From positions 1 to 16,077 of the forward strand of contig JAAVAF010000080.1 in NCBI GenBank assembly GCA_014804225.1: a DNA stretch of 16,077 nt, read 5' to 3'. The notes below the pieces were generated by a model, which ran no database searches, was not told the DNA's origin, and saw nothing but the letters and a program-made list of their open reading frames with translations. Numbering within the stretch: the first letter of the stretch is position 1; every line of letters begins with the position of its first letter. Shown piece by piece: positions 1-5,420 of the stretch. The DNA comes from Lachnospiraceae bacterium. Lineage in GTDB: Bacteria > Bacillota > Clostridia > Lachnospirales > Lachnospiraceae. Position numbers and translations under genes: made by a program.

Positions 1-280
1 TTTTTAAGGCTGCAGAGAAAAAAGAACAAAGCTGGTTAAGCATTCCATGCCGTACGGGGCGGTAAGCGTATGCGCGCCCCGTATGGCGTTTCCGTTAAAA
101 TCAATATGATCCAAATCCGAGAGCGTAAAGCGGATCGGATATCGTGCCCTTACTGCCGGAGGTTCTGCATAAATTCATTTGGGATTTTTTCCGGAGATTT
201 ATTTTTGATTTGGGCATCTTTGATCCTCGGAGATACGTCAAACGGTTGAATTTCCGCTTGTTTTTCTCTTATAAATATAA
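1..280. other. Left-edge region without a confident gene
   Basis: No gene here can be assigned. Several short open frames overlap on both strands. A plus-strand frame from ATG 70 to a stop near 249 encodes about 59 residues, with a CPYCRRFC cysteine cluster and a hydrophobic end. A minus-strand frame from ATG 217 to a stop at 101 encodes 38 residues and has a GAGG ribosome binding site 7 nt upstream. A second minus-strand frame (about 190 to beyond position 1) reads like protein (DLDHIDFNGNAIRGAHT) but has no start. At most one of these can be real. A strong hairpin at 49-87 lies inside. The stretch may be the end of a gene lying to the left, or non-coding DNA of the rolling-circle element. 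Confidence 0.4.
49..87. repeat. GC-rich 13-bp inverted repeat
   Basis: Arms GCCGTACGGGGCG (49-61) and CGCCCCGTATGGC (75-87) pair over 13 positions with one G-T pair and a 13-nt loop. No proper T-run follows on either strand, so a plain terminator is doubtful. A structural role in the adjoining replicon, or a palindromic repeat, is possible. Confidence 0.6.
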
Positions 281-298
281 AAAAATGCCCGAACGGGC
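279..298 (-). terminator. Possible leftward rho-independent terminator
   Basis: Read on the minus strand, GCCC-GTTC-GGGC is followed by A and seven T. The stem is only 4-5 bp, so it is weak. No minus-strand gene precedes it for more than 1.4 kb, so if real it would end a small leftward (antisense) RNA from the 300-700 region. Confidence 0.4.
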
Positions 299-299
299 T

Positions 300-359
300 G
301 CCCTATAATCACTTAATAAGCTAGTGTCATCAGACACCAGCGCATTTAGTGATTTGGGC
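300..359. repeat. 60-bp nested hairpin
   Basis: Four stacked arms pair around an ATCA loop (329-332). GCTAGTGTC (320-328) pairs with GACACCAGC (333-341) with one mismatch. AATCACTTAAT (307-317) pairs with ATTTAGTGATT (344-354) with one mismatch. GCCC (300-303) pairs with GGGC (356-359). The small internal loops are 2 nt by 2 nt and 3 nt by 1 nt. There is no coding sense here. It is a candidate single-strand origin or structured RNA of the replicon. Confidence 0.7.
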
Positions 360-600
360 TGGGAGTCTGACGTTGATTCGCGAAGATAGTTTTTCGCAGC
401 GTATTTGTGGTGTCGCGTATATGGATAAATTGTTTCTTTTATCCGTTCTGCTATGCGCGCATAAACTCCGCCCTAGTGGAGTTTTGCCTTTTGCGCGTCC
501 CATACCATTCTAAAGTTTTTGTTGCTTAGATAACTTACACGGTAAGGGTGGGTCCCAGGTGGGCGACCTTTACCATATGGGTAATGGTCGCAGATGGTTT
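360..600. other. Hairpin-rich non-coding leader of the rep element
   Basis: No gene is supported here. The stretch holds further inverted repeats: 370-402 (ACGTT/AGCGT around GCGAA/TTCGC); 423-444 (GGATAAA/TTTATCC, perfect 7 bp); 456-497 (CGCGC/GCGCG enclosing AAACTCC 463-469 and GGAGTTT 478-484, the inner one followed by TTTTGCCTTTT and so a possible rightward terminator); and 563-591 (GCGACC/GGTCGC with TTACC/GGTAA inside). GGTAAGG at 541-547 could pair instead with CTTTACC, giving two exclusive folds. Such dense secondary structure is usual for lagging-strand origins of rolling-circle plasmids and for structured RNAs. Confidence 0.55.
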
Positions 601-648
601 AATCTGTGATTCTGTTGTGGGTTGTCGTTGTTTTCCGTGGGGTGGCTC

Positions 649-679
649 CCATGGGCACCCACTACGACTGTGCCCATGG
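649..679 (+). other. Putative double-strand origin (dso) nick hairpin
   Basis: A perfect 10-bp stem, CCATGGGCAC (649-658) with GTGCCCATGG (670-679), presents an 11-nt loop CCACTACGACT (659-669). The loop holds ACTACGAC. The pMV158-family initiator RepB nicks TACTACG/AC in a hairpin loop, so cleavage here is predicted between G666 and A667. An alternative hairpin TGGG/CCCA (638-651) overlaps the left arm, as alternative folds do in pMV158. The rep gene of the matching family starts 117 nt downstream of the predicted nick. Loop sequence, stem and family all agree, so the call is strong although activity is inferred. Confidence 0.85.
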
Positions 680-700
680 TGTTCATTGTTCACGCACCAC

Positions 701-758
701 TTTTTTGTTTAATATACATAAAAATTCGGTTTGCCGGCTTTGCAATTTTTTGTTTAAT
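701..758 (+). repeat. Two 13-bp direct repeats between dso and rep
   Basis: TTTTTTGTTTAAT occurs exactly at 701-713 and again at 746-758, 45 bp apart. In pMV158-type origins the initiator binds direct repeats just downstream of the nick site, so these are candidate Rep-binding iterons. They could instead be part of the rep promoter: TTGTTC (688-693), 17 bp, AATATA (711-716) is a passable sigma-A match overlapping the first repeat, which would let Rep repress itself. Confidence 0.5.
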
Positions 759-783
759 TTGTACAAACAGGGGGTAATAATTA

Positions 784-1383
784 ATGAGTTCCAATGAAAC
801 AAAGTCTCGTGGATCCGGACGCACAAGGAACTATGCAACTGTAGTTTATCCGGAAAGCGCGCCGATTGATTGGCTTCGAATTGCTGGAGAATTGAAAATA
901 CCGATGTTTATTTCGCCGCTGCATGATAATGATCTGAATCCTACTGGGGAACTAAAGAAACCGCACTATCATGTAATGATTATGTTTGAAGGCGTAAAAA
1001 CAAAAGAACAGGTTGCAGAGGTTTTTGATCAGATCGGCGGCGTTGGCTGTGAGATAGTTCAGTCTGTTCGTGGTTATGCAAGATATCTTTGTCACCTTGA
1101 CAATCCGGATAAAGCGCAGTATTCCGTTGATGATGTGCGCTGTTTTGGCGGTGCCGATTATACTGACATCATAGGTCTTGCAATTGATAAATATAAAGCT
1201 ATTGGCGAGATGCTTGACTTTTTGGATTTGCATTCTGATATGACTTACTATGAGCTTCTGATGCATGCACGTGAGGAACGTTTCGACTGGTTCCGCGTTC
1301 TCTGTGATTCCGGTACGTATGTTATAAAGGAAGCTATCAAATCAAGAAAATATGATGTGCAGCACAAGTTTTTTAACCAATAG
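784..1383 (+). CDS. rep: Rolling-circle replication initiator, RepB (pMV158) family HUH endonuclease
   Basis: At 199 residues it is close to the 210 of pMV158 RepB and fits the Rep_2 / origin-binding HUH fold. Such proteins nick one strand at the dso, stay bound to the 5' end through a tyrosine and start leading-strand synthesis. The N-terminus reads YATVVYPESAPIDW (RepB has FLLYPESIPSDW). The metal-site motif HDND lies at residues 47-50, the HUH motif HYH at 61-63, and the catalytic Tyr is Y101 in RYLCHLDNP, where RepB has Y99 in LYLTHES. The C-terminal 60 residues should serve oligomerisation. Start ATG 784 has AGGGGGT 8 nt upstream. It forms a unit with the next gene, 10 bp on, and its predicted nick site lies upstream. 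No CopG-type repressor gene precedes it, unlike pMV158. Key residues are all intact, so it is probably active. Confidence 0.93.
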   Translation: MSSNETKSRGSGRTRNYATVVYPESAPIDWLRIAGELKIPMFISPLHDNDLNPTGELKKPHYHVMIMFEGVKTKEQVAEVFDQIGGVGCEIVQSVRGYARYLCHLDNPDKAQYSVDDVRCFGGADYTDIIGLAIDKYKAIGEMLDFLDLHSDMTYYELLMHAREERFDWFRVLCDSGTYVIKEAIKSRKYDVQHKFFNQ

Positions 1384-1393
1384 GAGGTATTAT

Positions 1394-1585
1394 ATGGCTA
1401 CGGTAAAAGAACTTCTTACAATGATGCAGCTTTCTGATTTTACACACGTTGTTGTGCTGAGCTCAGACAGACATTACTATCTTGGTGGCGGTTTTCAGCC
1501 TGACGTGCTGCGTCGTTTTGGAAAAATGCGCGTTTGCTCTACGGACATACTTGAGGGAAAGTTCATGATATTTGTAAAACAATAA
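1394..1585 (+). CDS. Small protein of unknown function downstream of rep
   Basis: This 63-residue protein is not recognised. Its ribosome binding site AGGAGG (1382-1387) overlaps the rep stop codon, and the 10-bp gap implies co-transcription and probably coupled translation. An upstream in-frame ATG at 1352 lies inside rep and has no good binding site, so ATG 1394 is preferred. The sequence starts with an amphipathic helix (MATVKELLTMMQ) and continues as alternating short strands (THVVVLSS, YYLGGG, MRVCST, KFMIFVK), suggesting a compact alpha/beta or beta-barrel fold. No signal peptide or membrane segment is seen. It is basic towards the C-terminus. A role in replication control or as an accessory factor is plausible from position only. 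Confidence 0.8.
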   Translation: MATVKELLTMMQLSDFTHVVVLSSDRHYYLGGGFQPDVLRRFGKMRVCSTDILEGKFMIFVKQ

Positions 1586-1596
1586 CTGGCTACTGT

Positions 1597-1675
1597 TTCG
1601 CAAAACAAGATTTTACGCGAACAGTTCCTTGCGGAACTGCCGCTTTGCTTTCGCGAAAATACCATCTTTTGCGAA
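1597..1675. repeat. Compound three-tier inverted repeat
   Basis: Three nested arms pair. TTCGCAAAA (1597-1605) pairs with TTTTGCGAA (1667-1675), perfect 9 bp. ATTTTACGCGAA (1610-1621) pairs with TTCGCGAAAAT (1650-1660) with one bulged A. CAGTTCC (1622-1628) pairs with GGAACTG (1633-1639) around a TTGC loop. A 10-nt one-sided bulge (1640-1649) lies 3' of the apical stem. No T-run follows. It may be the single-strand origin or end of the rep element, or a chromosomal palindromic repeat: the hairpin at 8185-8236 has the same plan. Confidence 0.7.
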
Positions 1676-1718
1676 TAAATATATCACTCTCAGCTCACAA
1701 AACAAATATCAATCATAA

Positions 1719-1752
1719 AGAAAAATCCCTCACCAAAGGCAAGGGATTTCCT
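1719..1752. terminator. Bidirectional rho-independent terminator between rep unit and cytidylate-kinase-like gene
   Basis: AAATCCCT (1723-1730) pairs with AGGGATTT (1742-1749), extended inside by CC/GG. On the minus strand the stem runs into TTTTTCTTT right after the stop of the 1754-2377 gene. On the plus strand TTTCCTTTTATTTC follows, so it can also stop the convergent rep unit. Confidence 0.85.
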
Positions 1753-1753
1753 T

Positions 1754-2377
1754 TTATTTCTTAGCTTCAAAATCTTCAATATATTGAATAATCAATCGAA
1801 CGGTTCCTTCAATTCCTAATTTGCTGCTGTTAATGGAAAGATCATAACTGTCGGCGCGTCCCCATTTTTTCGTCGAATAATAGTTATAATAGCTTTGACG
1901 TTGTTTGTCCTTCTTTATCATCATTTCACGAGCTTTATCCGCGGTAATTTCGTATTTCTTCATAATACGTTCGATTTTCGCATCTTCATCCGCATGAATA
2001 AACAAATGAACAGAATTTTTATATTCCTGAAGCGCATAATCGGCACAACGCCCAACAATGATACACGGCTCCTCCTCCGCTATTTTTTTGATTGTATCAA
2101 ACTGCGCCATAAATACTTTGTGACTAATCGGCATATCGACAAATGACGATGAATTGTATCCAAAGGTGTATGTATCCATAACTAAATTGTAAAGAAATGA
2201 GTTTGTCGGTCGTTCATCATGATTGATCAGCATTTCTTCACAGAAACCGCTTTCTTTTGCTGCACGGGAAAGTAATTCTTTATCAAAACATTTAATGCCA
2301 TAGTGATTTGCAAGTAGTTCGCCAATCTCATGTCCTCCCGAGCCAAATTGACGACCTATTGTAATAATCGTGTTCAT
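1754..2377 (-). CDS. Cytidylate kinase-like family protein
   Basis: This 207-residue P-loop nucleotide kinase-like protein resembles the cytidylate kinase-like (Cytidylate_kin2) family that is common in Clostridia beside the true Cmk. The phosphate-binding loop is GRQFGSGG at residues 8-15 of MNTIITIG. The next helix carries IGELLANHYG and is followed by the strand IKCFDKELL. A strand ending in VGRCADYAL and a lid-like arginine/lysine-rich stretch (IMIKKDKQRQSYYNYYSTKKWGRADSYDL) come later. The substrate is not proven; a (d)CMP kinase role or another small phosphate acceptor are both open. Start choice: an ATG at 2410 would add 11 residues but sits almost on the -10 box, whereas ATG 2377 has GGTGGAG just upstream. 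It is a single-gene unit with its own promoter and terminator. Confidence 0.85.
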   Translation of the reverse strand: MNTIITIGRQFGSGGHEIGELLANHYGIKCFDKELLSRAAKESGFCEEMLINHDERPTNSFLYNLVMDTYTFGYNSSSFVDMPISHKVFMAQFDTIKKIAEEEPCIIVGRCADYALQEYKNSVHLFIHADEDAKIERIMKKYEITADKAREMMIKKDKQRQSYYNYYSTKKWGRADSYDLSINSSKLGIEGTVRLIIQYIEDFEAKK

Positions 2378-2412
2378 ATACACTCCACCTTTCTTATGAA
2401 AAATCAACAAGT

Positions 2413-2443
2413 ATTATATGAATATTATACTATTAATCGTCAA
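2413..2443 (-). promoter_or_regulatory. Sigma-A-type promoter of the cytidylate-kinase-like gene
   Basis: On the minus strand TTGACG (2438-2443) and TATAAT (2413-2418) are separated by 19 bp. Both boxes are near consensus but the spacer is long. A second TATAAT-like box within the spacer is too close to the -35. Expected transcription starts near 2405, which supports the ATG at 2377. Confidence 0.55.
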
Positions 2444-2667
2444 AAATAGCAATCATTTATGTGCAAAAGTATCATAAACAAACATTGGCATAAGGATTTT
2501 GAATTTCTTTATAGTAATAAATATCAGCACATAAAGTATAAAGTTTGCTGATGTTATCGAATCAAAAGACACCAACAAATTCATAAAATTTGTGATGTCT
2601 TTGTGAAAATAAATACTTATTCATTGAAAAGATTTAATATTTAAGCTTTTGCAATGTCTGTTTCATA
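2444..2667. other. AT-rich intergenic stretch with two hairpins after rluD
   Basis: No gene is supported. ATCAGCA (2523-2529) pairs with TGCTGAT (2546-2552). A two-tier hairpin spans 2565-2602: AAAGACA with TGTCTTT, and ACAAATT with AATTTGT, separated by a 3-nt by 2-nt internal loop. On the minus strand the latter is followed by TGATTCG after CTTTT, a poor T-run, so it could be a weak terminator of rluD or a site protecting the 3' end of the mRNA. Confidence 0.5.
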
Positions 2668-3582
2668 TTATTTTATTCTTAAAACTTCAAGAAGTTTTGT
2701 AAAATATTCCGGAAGCGGCGCCTCAAACTCCATATATTTGTTTAACGACGGGTGCACAAATCCGATTGTCATCGCATGAAGCACCTGTCCTTCCAGTTTA
2801 AAGGGCGCTTTTTGTCCGGTATAAACGGAATCTCCAAGCAACGGATGTCCGATACTTGCCATATGTACGCGTATCTGATGTGTTCTACCTGTTTCCAGTT
2901 GACATTCCACATAAGTATAACCATTGAAGCGTTCCAGCACTCTGTAGTGTGTGACAGCATGTTTCCCTTTTTCGGTTATTGCCATCTTTTTGCGGTCCGT
3001 AGCATGACGTCCAATTGGTGCGGATATCGTGCCCTCCTCTTCTTTCACATTTCCAAAGACAATTGCTCTGTATTTTCTTGTAATATCATGTGTCTTCAAA
3101 AGTGCTGCAATCGCATTATGTGTTTCGTCATTTTTACATATAATCAAAGAGCCTGTAGTATCTTTGTCAATCCGGTGAACGATTCCGGGGCGCATAACAC
3201 CATTGATGCCAGAAAGTTCATTTTTACAATGATACATAACTGCATTGACAAGTGTGCCTTCATAATGTCCAGGCGCGGGATGCACAACCATGTTTTTCGG
3301 TTTGTTTATTATCAGAAGATCCTTGTCTTCATAAAGAATGTCAAGCGGAATGTCTTGCGCCGGAATATCAGGTTCAACGGACTCCGGTACAATAAACCGA
3401 ATACAATCCTCCGATTTTACCTTATAATTTGCTTTTACAACAATACCATTAACCGATACATTTCCGTCTTTGATAATTTTTTGAATATAGCTCCTTGAAA
3501 GGGAATTGAGATAGCTGCTGATACATTTATCAATGCGCTCTCCTTCCATTTCAGGAGATACTTCAAATAAAATTTCACTCAT
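2668..3582 (-). CDS. rluD: Pseudouridine synthase, RluA/RluD family
   Basis: This 304-residue protein isomerises uridine to pseudouridine in RNA, in this family mostly 23S rRNA. An S4 RNA-binding domain occupies about residues 14-70 (ERIDKCISSYLNSLSRSYIQ...). The catalytic domain follows from about residue 80, with the family motif HRIDKDTTG and catalytic Asp139, and the conserved LETGRTHQIRVHMASIGHPLLGD region near 229-251. Length is normal for RluD-type enzymes. The ribosome binding site is weak (AGGATATGG), with the ATG 47 bp after lspA, so expression may depend on coupling with lspA. An lspA-rluD pair is common in Firmicutes. The target uridines cannot be told from sequence, so the D assignment is by type, not proven. 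Confidence 0.92.
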   Translation of the reverse strand: MSEILFEVSPEMEGERIDKCISSYLNSLSRSYIQKIIKDGNVSVNGIVVKANYKVKSEDCIRFIVPESVEPDIPAQDIPLDILYEDKDLLIINKPKNMVVHPAPGHYEGTLVNAVMYHCKNELSGINGVMRPGIVHRIDKDTTGSLIICKNDETHNAIAALLKTHDITRKYRAIVFGNVKEEEGTISAPIGRHATDRKKMAITEKGKHAVTHYRVLERFNGYTYVECQLETGRTHQIRVHMASIGHPLLGDSVYTGQKAPFKLEGQVLHAMTIGFVHPSLNKYMEFEAPLPEYFTKLLEVLRIK

Positions 3583-3629
3583 AATTTAATCCATATCCTA
3601 CAAGTTTGTGAATTCCAAATCTCATGAAA

Positions 3630-4157
3630 TTATTTTATATCGCGAAACTTCTTGGCCCGAAAGCTTAGAAATTCTAAATCGGATTCCTTATAGACAAACA
3701 AAAGAAGAATAACCAGGAAAAACGCAGCGACTGTCACATAAATGTCAGCGACATTAAACACCGGAAAATTAATCAGGCTAAAGTAAAGGAAATCCACGAC
3801 ATAATCGTATCGGATTCTGTCAATCAGATTTCCAATTGCACCGCTTGCAATCAGTACCAACGTAATATGAAGTTTAATGTACTTTTTCTGGTAGGGCATT
3901 TTAAAAAGTACATAGAGAATCATACTCAATATAATTGCTGCAATAAATAAGAAGAAAAATTTCTGTCCCTGAAGGATTCCAAAAGCAGCGCCGTTATTTT
4001 CAAGATAATGTAGCTCAAAAACACCGTCTATAATAGAATACGGTGCCTGATCTTTAAGCATAAGGACTGCGTAGTATTTTGTCAGTTGATCTGCCGCAAT
4101 AAACAATATTGCCAAGAAAAAGTCAACTGTCAGTAAAATAATTCTTCTCTTATTCAT
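3630..4157 (-). CDS. lspA: Lipoprotein signal peptidase (signal peptidase II)
   Basis: This 175-residue membrane aspartyl protease cleaves the signal peptide of prolipoproteins after diacylglyceryl transfer to the +1 cysteine. Four hydrophobic segments are seen (about residues 6-22, 66-85, 97-112, 137-156). Family motifs are present: ADQLTK near 22-27, NNGAAFG at 54-60, GNLIDR with catalytic Asp113, and FNVADIY with catalytic Asp138. ATG 4157 is chosen because GAGG stands 6 nt upstream and the coding start overlaps the aroB end by 8 bp. A longer in-frame start at 4229 lies inside aroB and has no support. The dacA product at 8826-9812 carries a lipobox and is a likely substrate. Confidence 0.96.
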   Translation of the reverse strand: MNKRRIILLTVDFFLAILFIAADQLTKYYAVLMLKDQAPYSIIDGVFELHYLENNGAAFGILQGQKFFFLFIAAIILSMILYVLFKMPYQKKYIKLHITLVLIASGAIGNLIDRIRYDYVVDFLYFSLINFPVFNVADIYVTVAAFFLVILLLFVYKESDLEFLSFRAKKFRDIK

Positions 4158-5259
4158 TCCAATCCTCGTCAGTAAAATAGATTTCGTTGATGCCCGCCAT
4201 AATCTCTTCTTTTGTGACAGTGGTGTCAATCACAGCTTTTCCGACCTTTTTCAGAAGAATAAATTTAATATGTCCGCCCTCCATTTTCTTGTCAGAGGTT
4301 GTGAGCTCCAAAATCTTTTCCGGTTCAATTTTATCAATCGAAATCGGTAGATTAAACGGCACAAACATATCCCGAATCTCATAATATTCTTCTTTTGAGA
4401 GTAGATTGCGTTTCCATGAAATATACGCCGCCGCGACACATCCGAGTGCGACGCATTCACCGTGCATCAGCTCAAAATTCTTATATTTTTCAATTGCATG
4501 ACCAATCGTATGACCAAAGTTTAAAGTCGCACGCTCACCTTTTTCCGTGGGATCCTTTTCCACAACAAGCTTTTTGCAGGTATTGCTCTTTTGTACCATT
4601 TCTTCAAGCGTATCAAGGTCCCGCTCGTGGATTTCATACATATTGTCAATCGTCCACTCATAGTACGCAGCATTTTTGATCAGACCGTGTTTTAAAACCT
4701 CAGCCATGCCCGAATAATACTGTTTATCATCAAGTGTTTTTAAGGTTGCAATATTCATATACACAAGCTTTGGCATATAAAACGCGCCAACCATGTTTTT
4801 GTATTGATCAAAGTCAACACCTGTTTTTCCGCCGATACTGCTGTCAACCTGAGCCAAAAGCGTAGTCGGTATCTGCACAAAATCAATTCCGCGAAGGTAC
4901 GTTGCTGCTACAAATCCTGTAGTGTCACCGACAACGCCGCCACCAAGTGCAAGAAGCATATCCTTGCGGTCAAATTTATTTTGGATCAGAAATTCATAAA
5001 TATTCTTAACCGTATCAAGGTTTTTATTCTGTTCCCCATTTGGAAACGCGTACACAACCACCTTTTTGCACTTGTCCTTTAAAAGGGCACACACTTCATC
5101 AGCATAGAGTCCGTTGACCTTTGAGTCCGTGACAATACAAAGCTTTTTCTGTTCAATATCAAAAGCGGCAAGCTCCTCGGCAAGTCTTGAAAAATCATGC
5201 TCATACACAATATCATAGATTGGTTTGTTGTTTTGATTGATTGTTAATCGCTGTGACAT
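4150..5259 (-). CDS. aroB: 3-dehydroquinate synthase
   Basis: This 369-residue enzyme performs the second step of the shikimate pathway, turning DAHP into 3-dehydroquinate with NAD and a divalent metal. The nucleotide-binding GGGVVGD lies at 106-112, with PTTLLAQVDSSIGGKTGVD at 131-149 and the metal-ligand regions GMAEVLKHG (Glu187), NFGHTIGHAIE (His250/254) and MHGECVALG (His266). Length is normal. ATG 5259 has GGAGG 9 nt upstream. A GTG at 5343 would add 28 residues encoded by two palindromes, which is unlikely to be used. It overlaps lspA by 8 bp, implying translational coupling. It is separated from sepF by a terminator, so it probably starts its own transcript, though no clear promoter is visible. 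Confidence 0.96.
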   Translation of the reverse strand: MSQRLTINQNNKPIYDIVYEHDFSRLAEELAAFDIEQKKLCIVTDSKVNGLYADEVCALLKDKCKKVVVYAFPNGEQNKNLDTVKNIYEFLIQNKFDRKDMLLALGGGVVGDTTGFVAATYLRGIDFVQIPTTLLAQVDSSIGGKTGVDFDQYKNMVGAFYMPKLVYMNIATLKTLDDKQYYSGMAEVLKHGLIKNAAYYEWTIDNMYEIHERDLDTLEEMVQKSNTCKKLVVEKDPTEKGERATLNFGHTIGHAIEKYKNFELMHGECVALGCVAAAYISWKRNLLSKEEYYEIRDMFVPFNLPISIDKIEPEKILELTTSDKKMEGGHIKFILLKKVGKAVIDTTVTKEEIMAGINEIYFTDEDWNE

Positions 5260-5289
5260 TTTATTAATCCTCCAATTCTTGCGTAACCT

Positions 5290-5345
5290 GCAAATTTGAG
5301 CGTAAGCACAAATTTGCCGTGTGAAAAATCTTTGATTTTTCACAC
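5290..5345. repeat. Two perfect tandem palindromes upstream of aroB
   Basis: GCAAATTTG (5290-5298) pairs with CAAATTTGC (5309-5317), and right next to it GTGTGAAAAATC (5319-5330) pairs perfectly over 12 bp with GATTTTTCACAC (5334-5345) around a 3-nt loop. They fill the aroB leader between the sepF terminator and the aroB ribosome binding site. They may be a dispersed intergenic repeat, an operator, or an RNA element. There is no T-run after the larger one on the minus strand. Confidence 0.75.
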
Positions 5346-5363
5346 TACCTCCATTTCAACACT

Positions 5364-5394
5364 AAAAACTTCCCACCCCTTAGAAAGTGGGAAG
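5364..5394 (-). terminator. Rho-independent terminator after sepF
   Basis: On the minus strand CTTCCCAC pairs with GTGGGAAG (8 bp, arms 5387-5394 and 5369-5376), followed by TTTTTAG. It lies just after the sepF stop codon and should end the P-loop/HlyD-like/yggS/sepF transcript. Confidence 0.9.
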
Positions 5395-5420
5395 CTAAAT
5401 TCTTTTGTATCAAATAAGAT

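Noticed and set aside
304..309. Perfect TATAAT on the plus strand as a promoter
   Set aside because: No -35 lies at a proper distance; the bases are part of the nested hairpin at 300-359.
300..359. tRNA-like cloverleaf
   Set aside because: There is no T-loop TTCGA motif or acceptor end; the fold is one long hairpin.
606..797. 63-residue plus-strand frame over the origin
   Set aside because: It covers the dso hairpin and direct repeats, has no ribosome binding site, and its end overlaps the well-supported rep start.
271..1683. 9-bp repeats ATAAATATA at 271-279 and 1675-1683 as attachment or target-site duplication
   Set aside because: They are short and pure A/T, so expected by chance in this DNA; kept only as a thing to test against an empty site.
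2752..3498. 248-residue plus-strand frame opposite rluD
   Set aside because: It is a Cys/His/Phe-rich shadow of a clear RluD-family gene, with no ribosome binding site.
4158..4229. Longer start for LspA
   Set aside because: It lies inside aroB, adds a non-hydrophobic leader and lacks a binding site; ATG 4157 has GAGG at 6 nt.
5260..5343. 28-residue N-terminal extension of AroB from GTG 5343
   Set aside because: It is encoded by the two palindromes, its GGAGG is only 4 nt from the GTG, and ATG 5259 has its own well-placed GGAGG and matches the family start.
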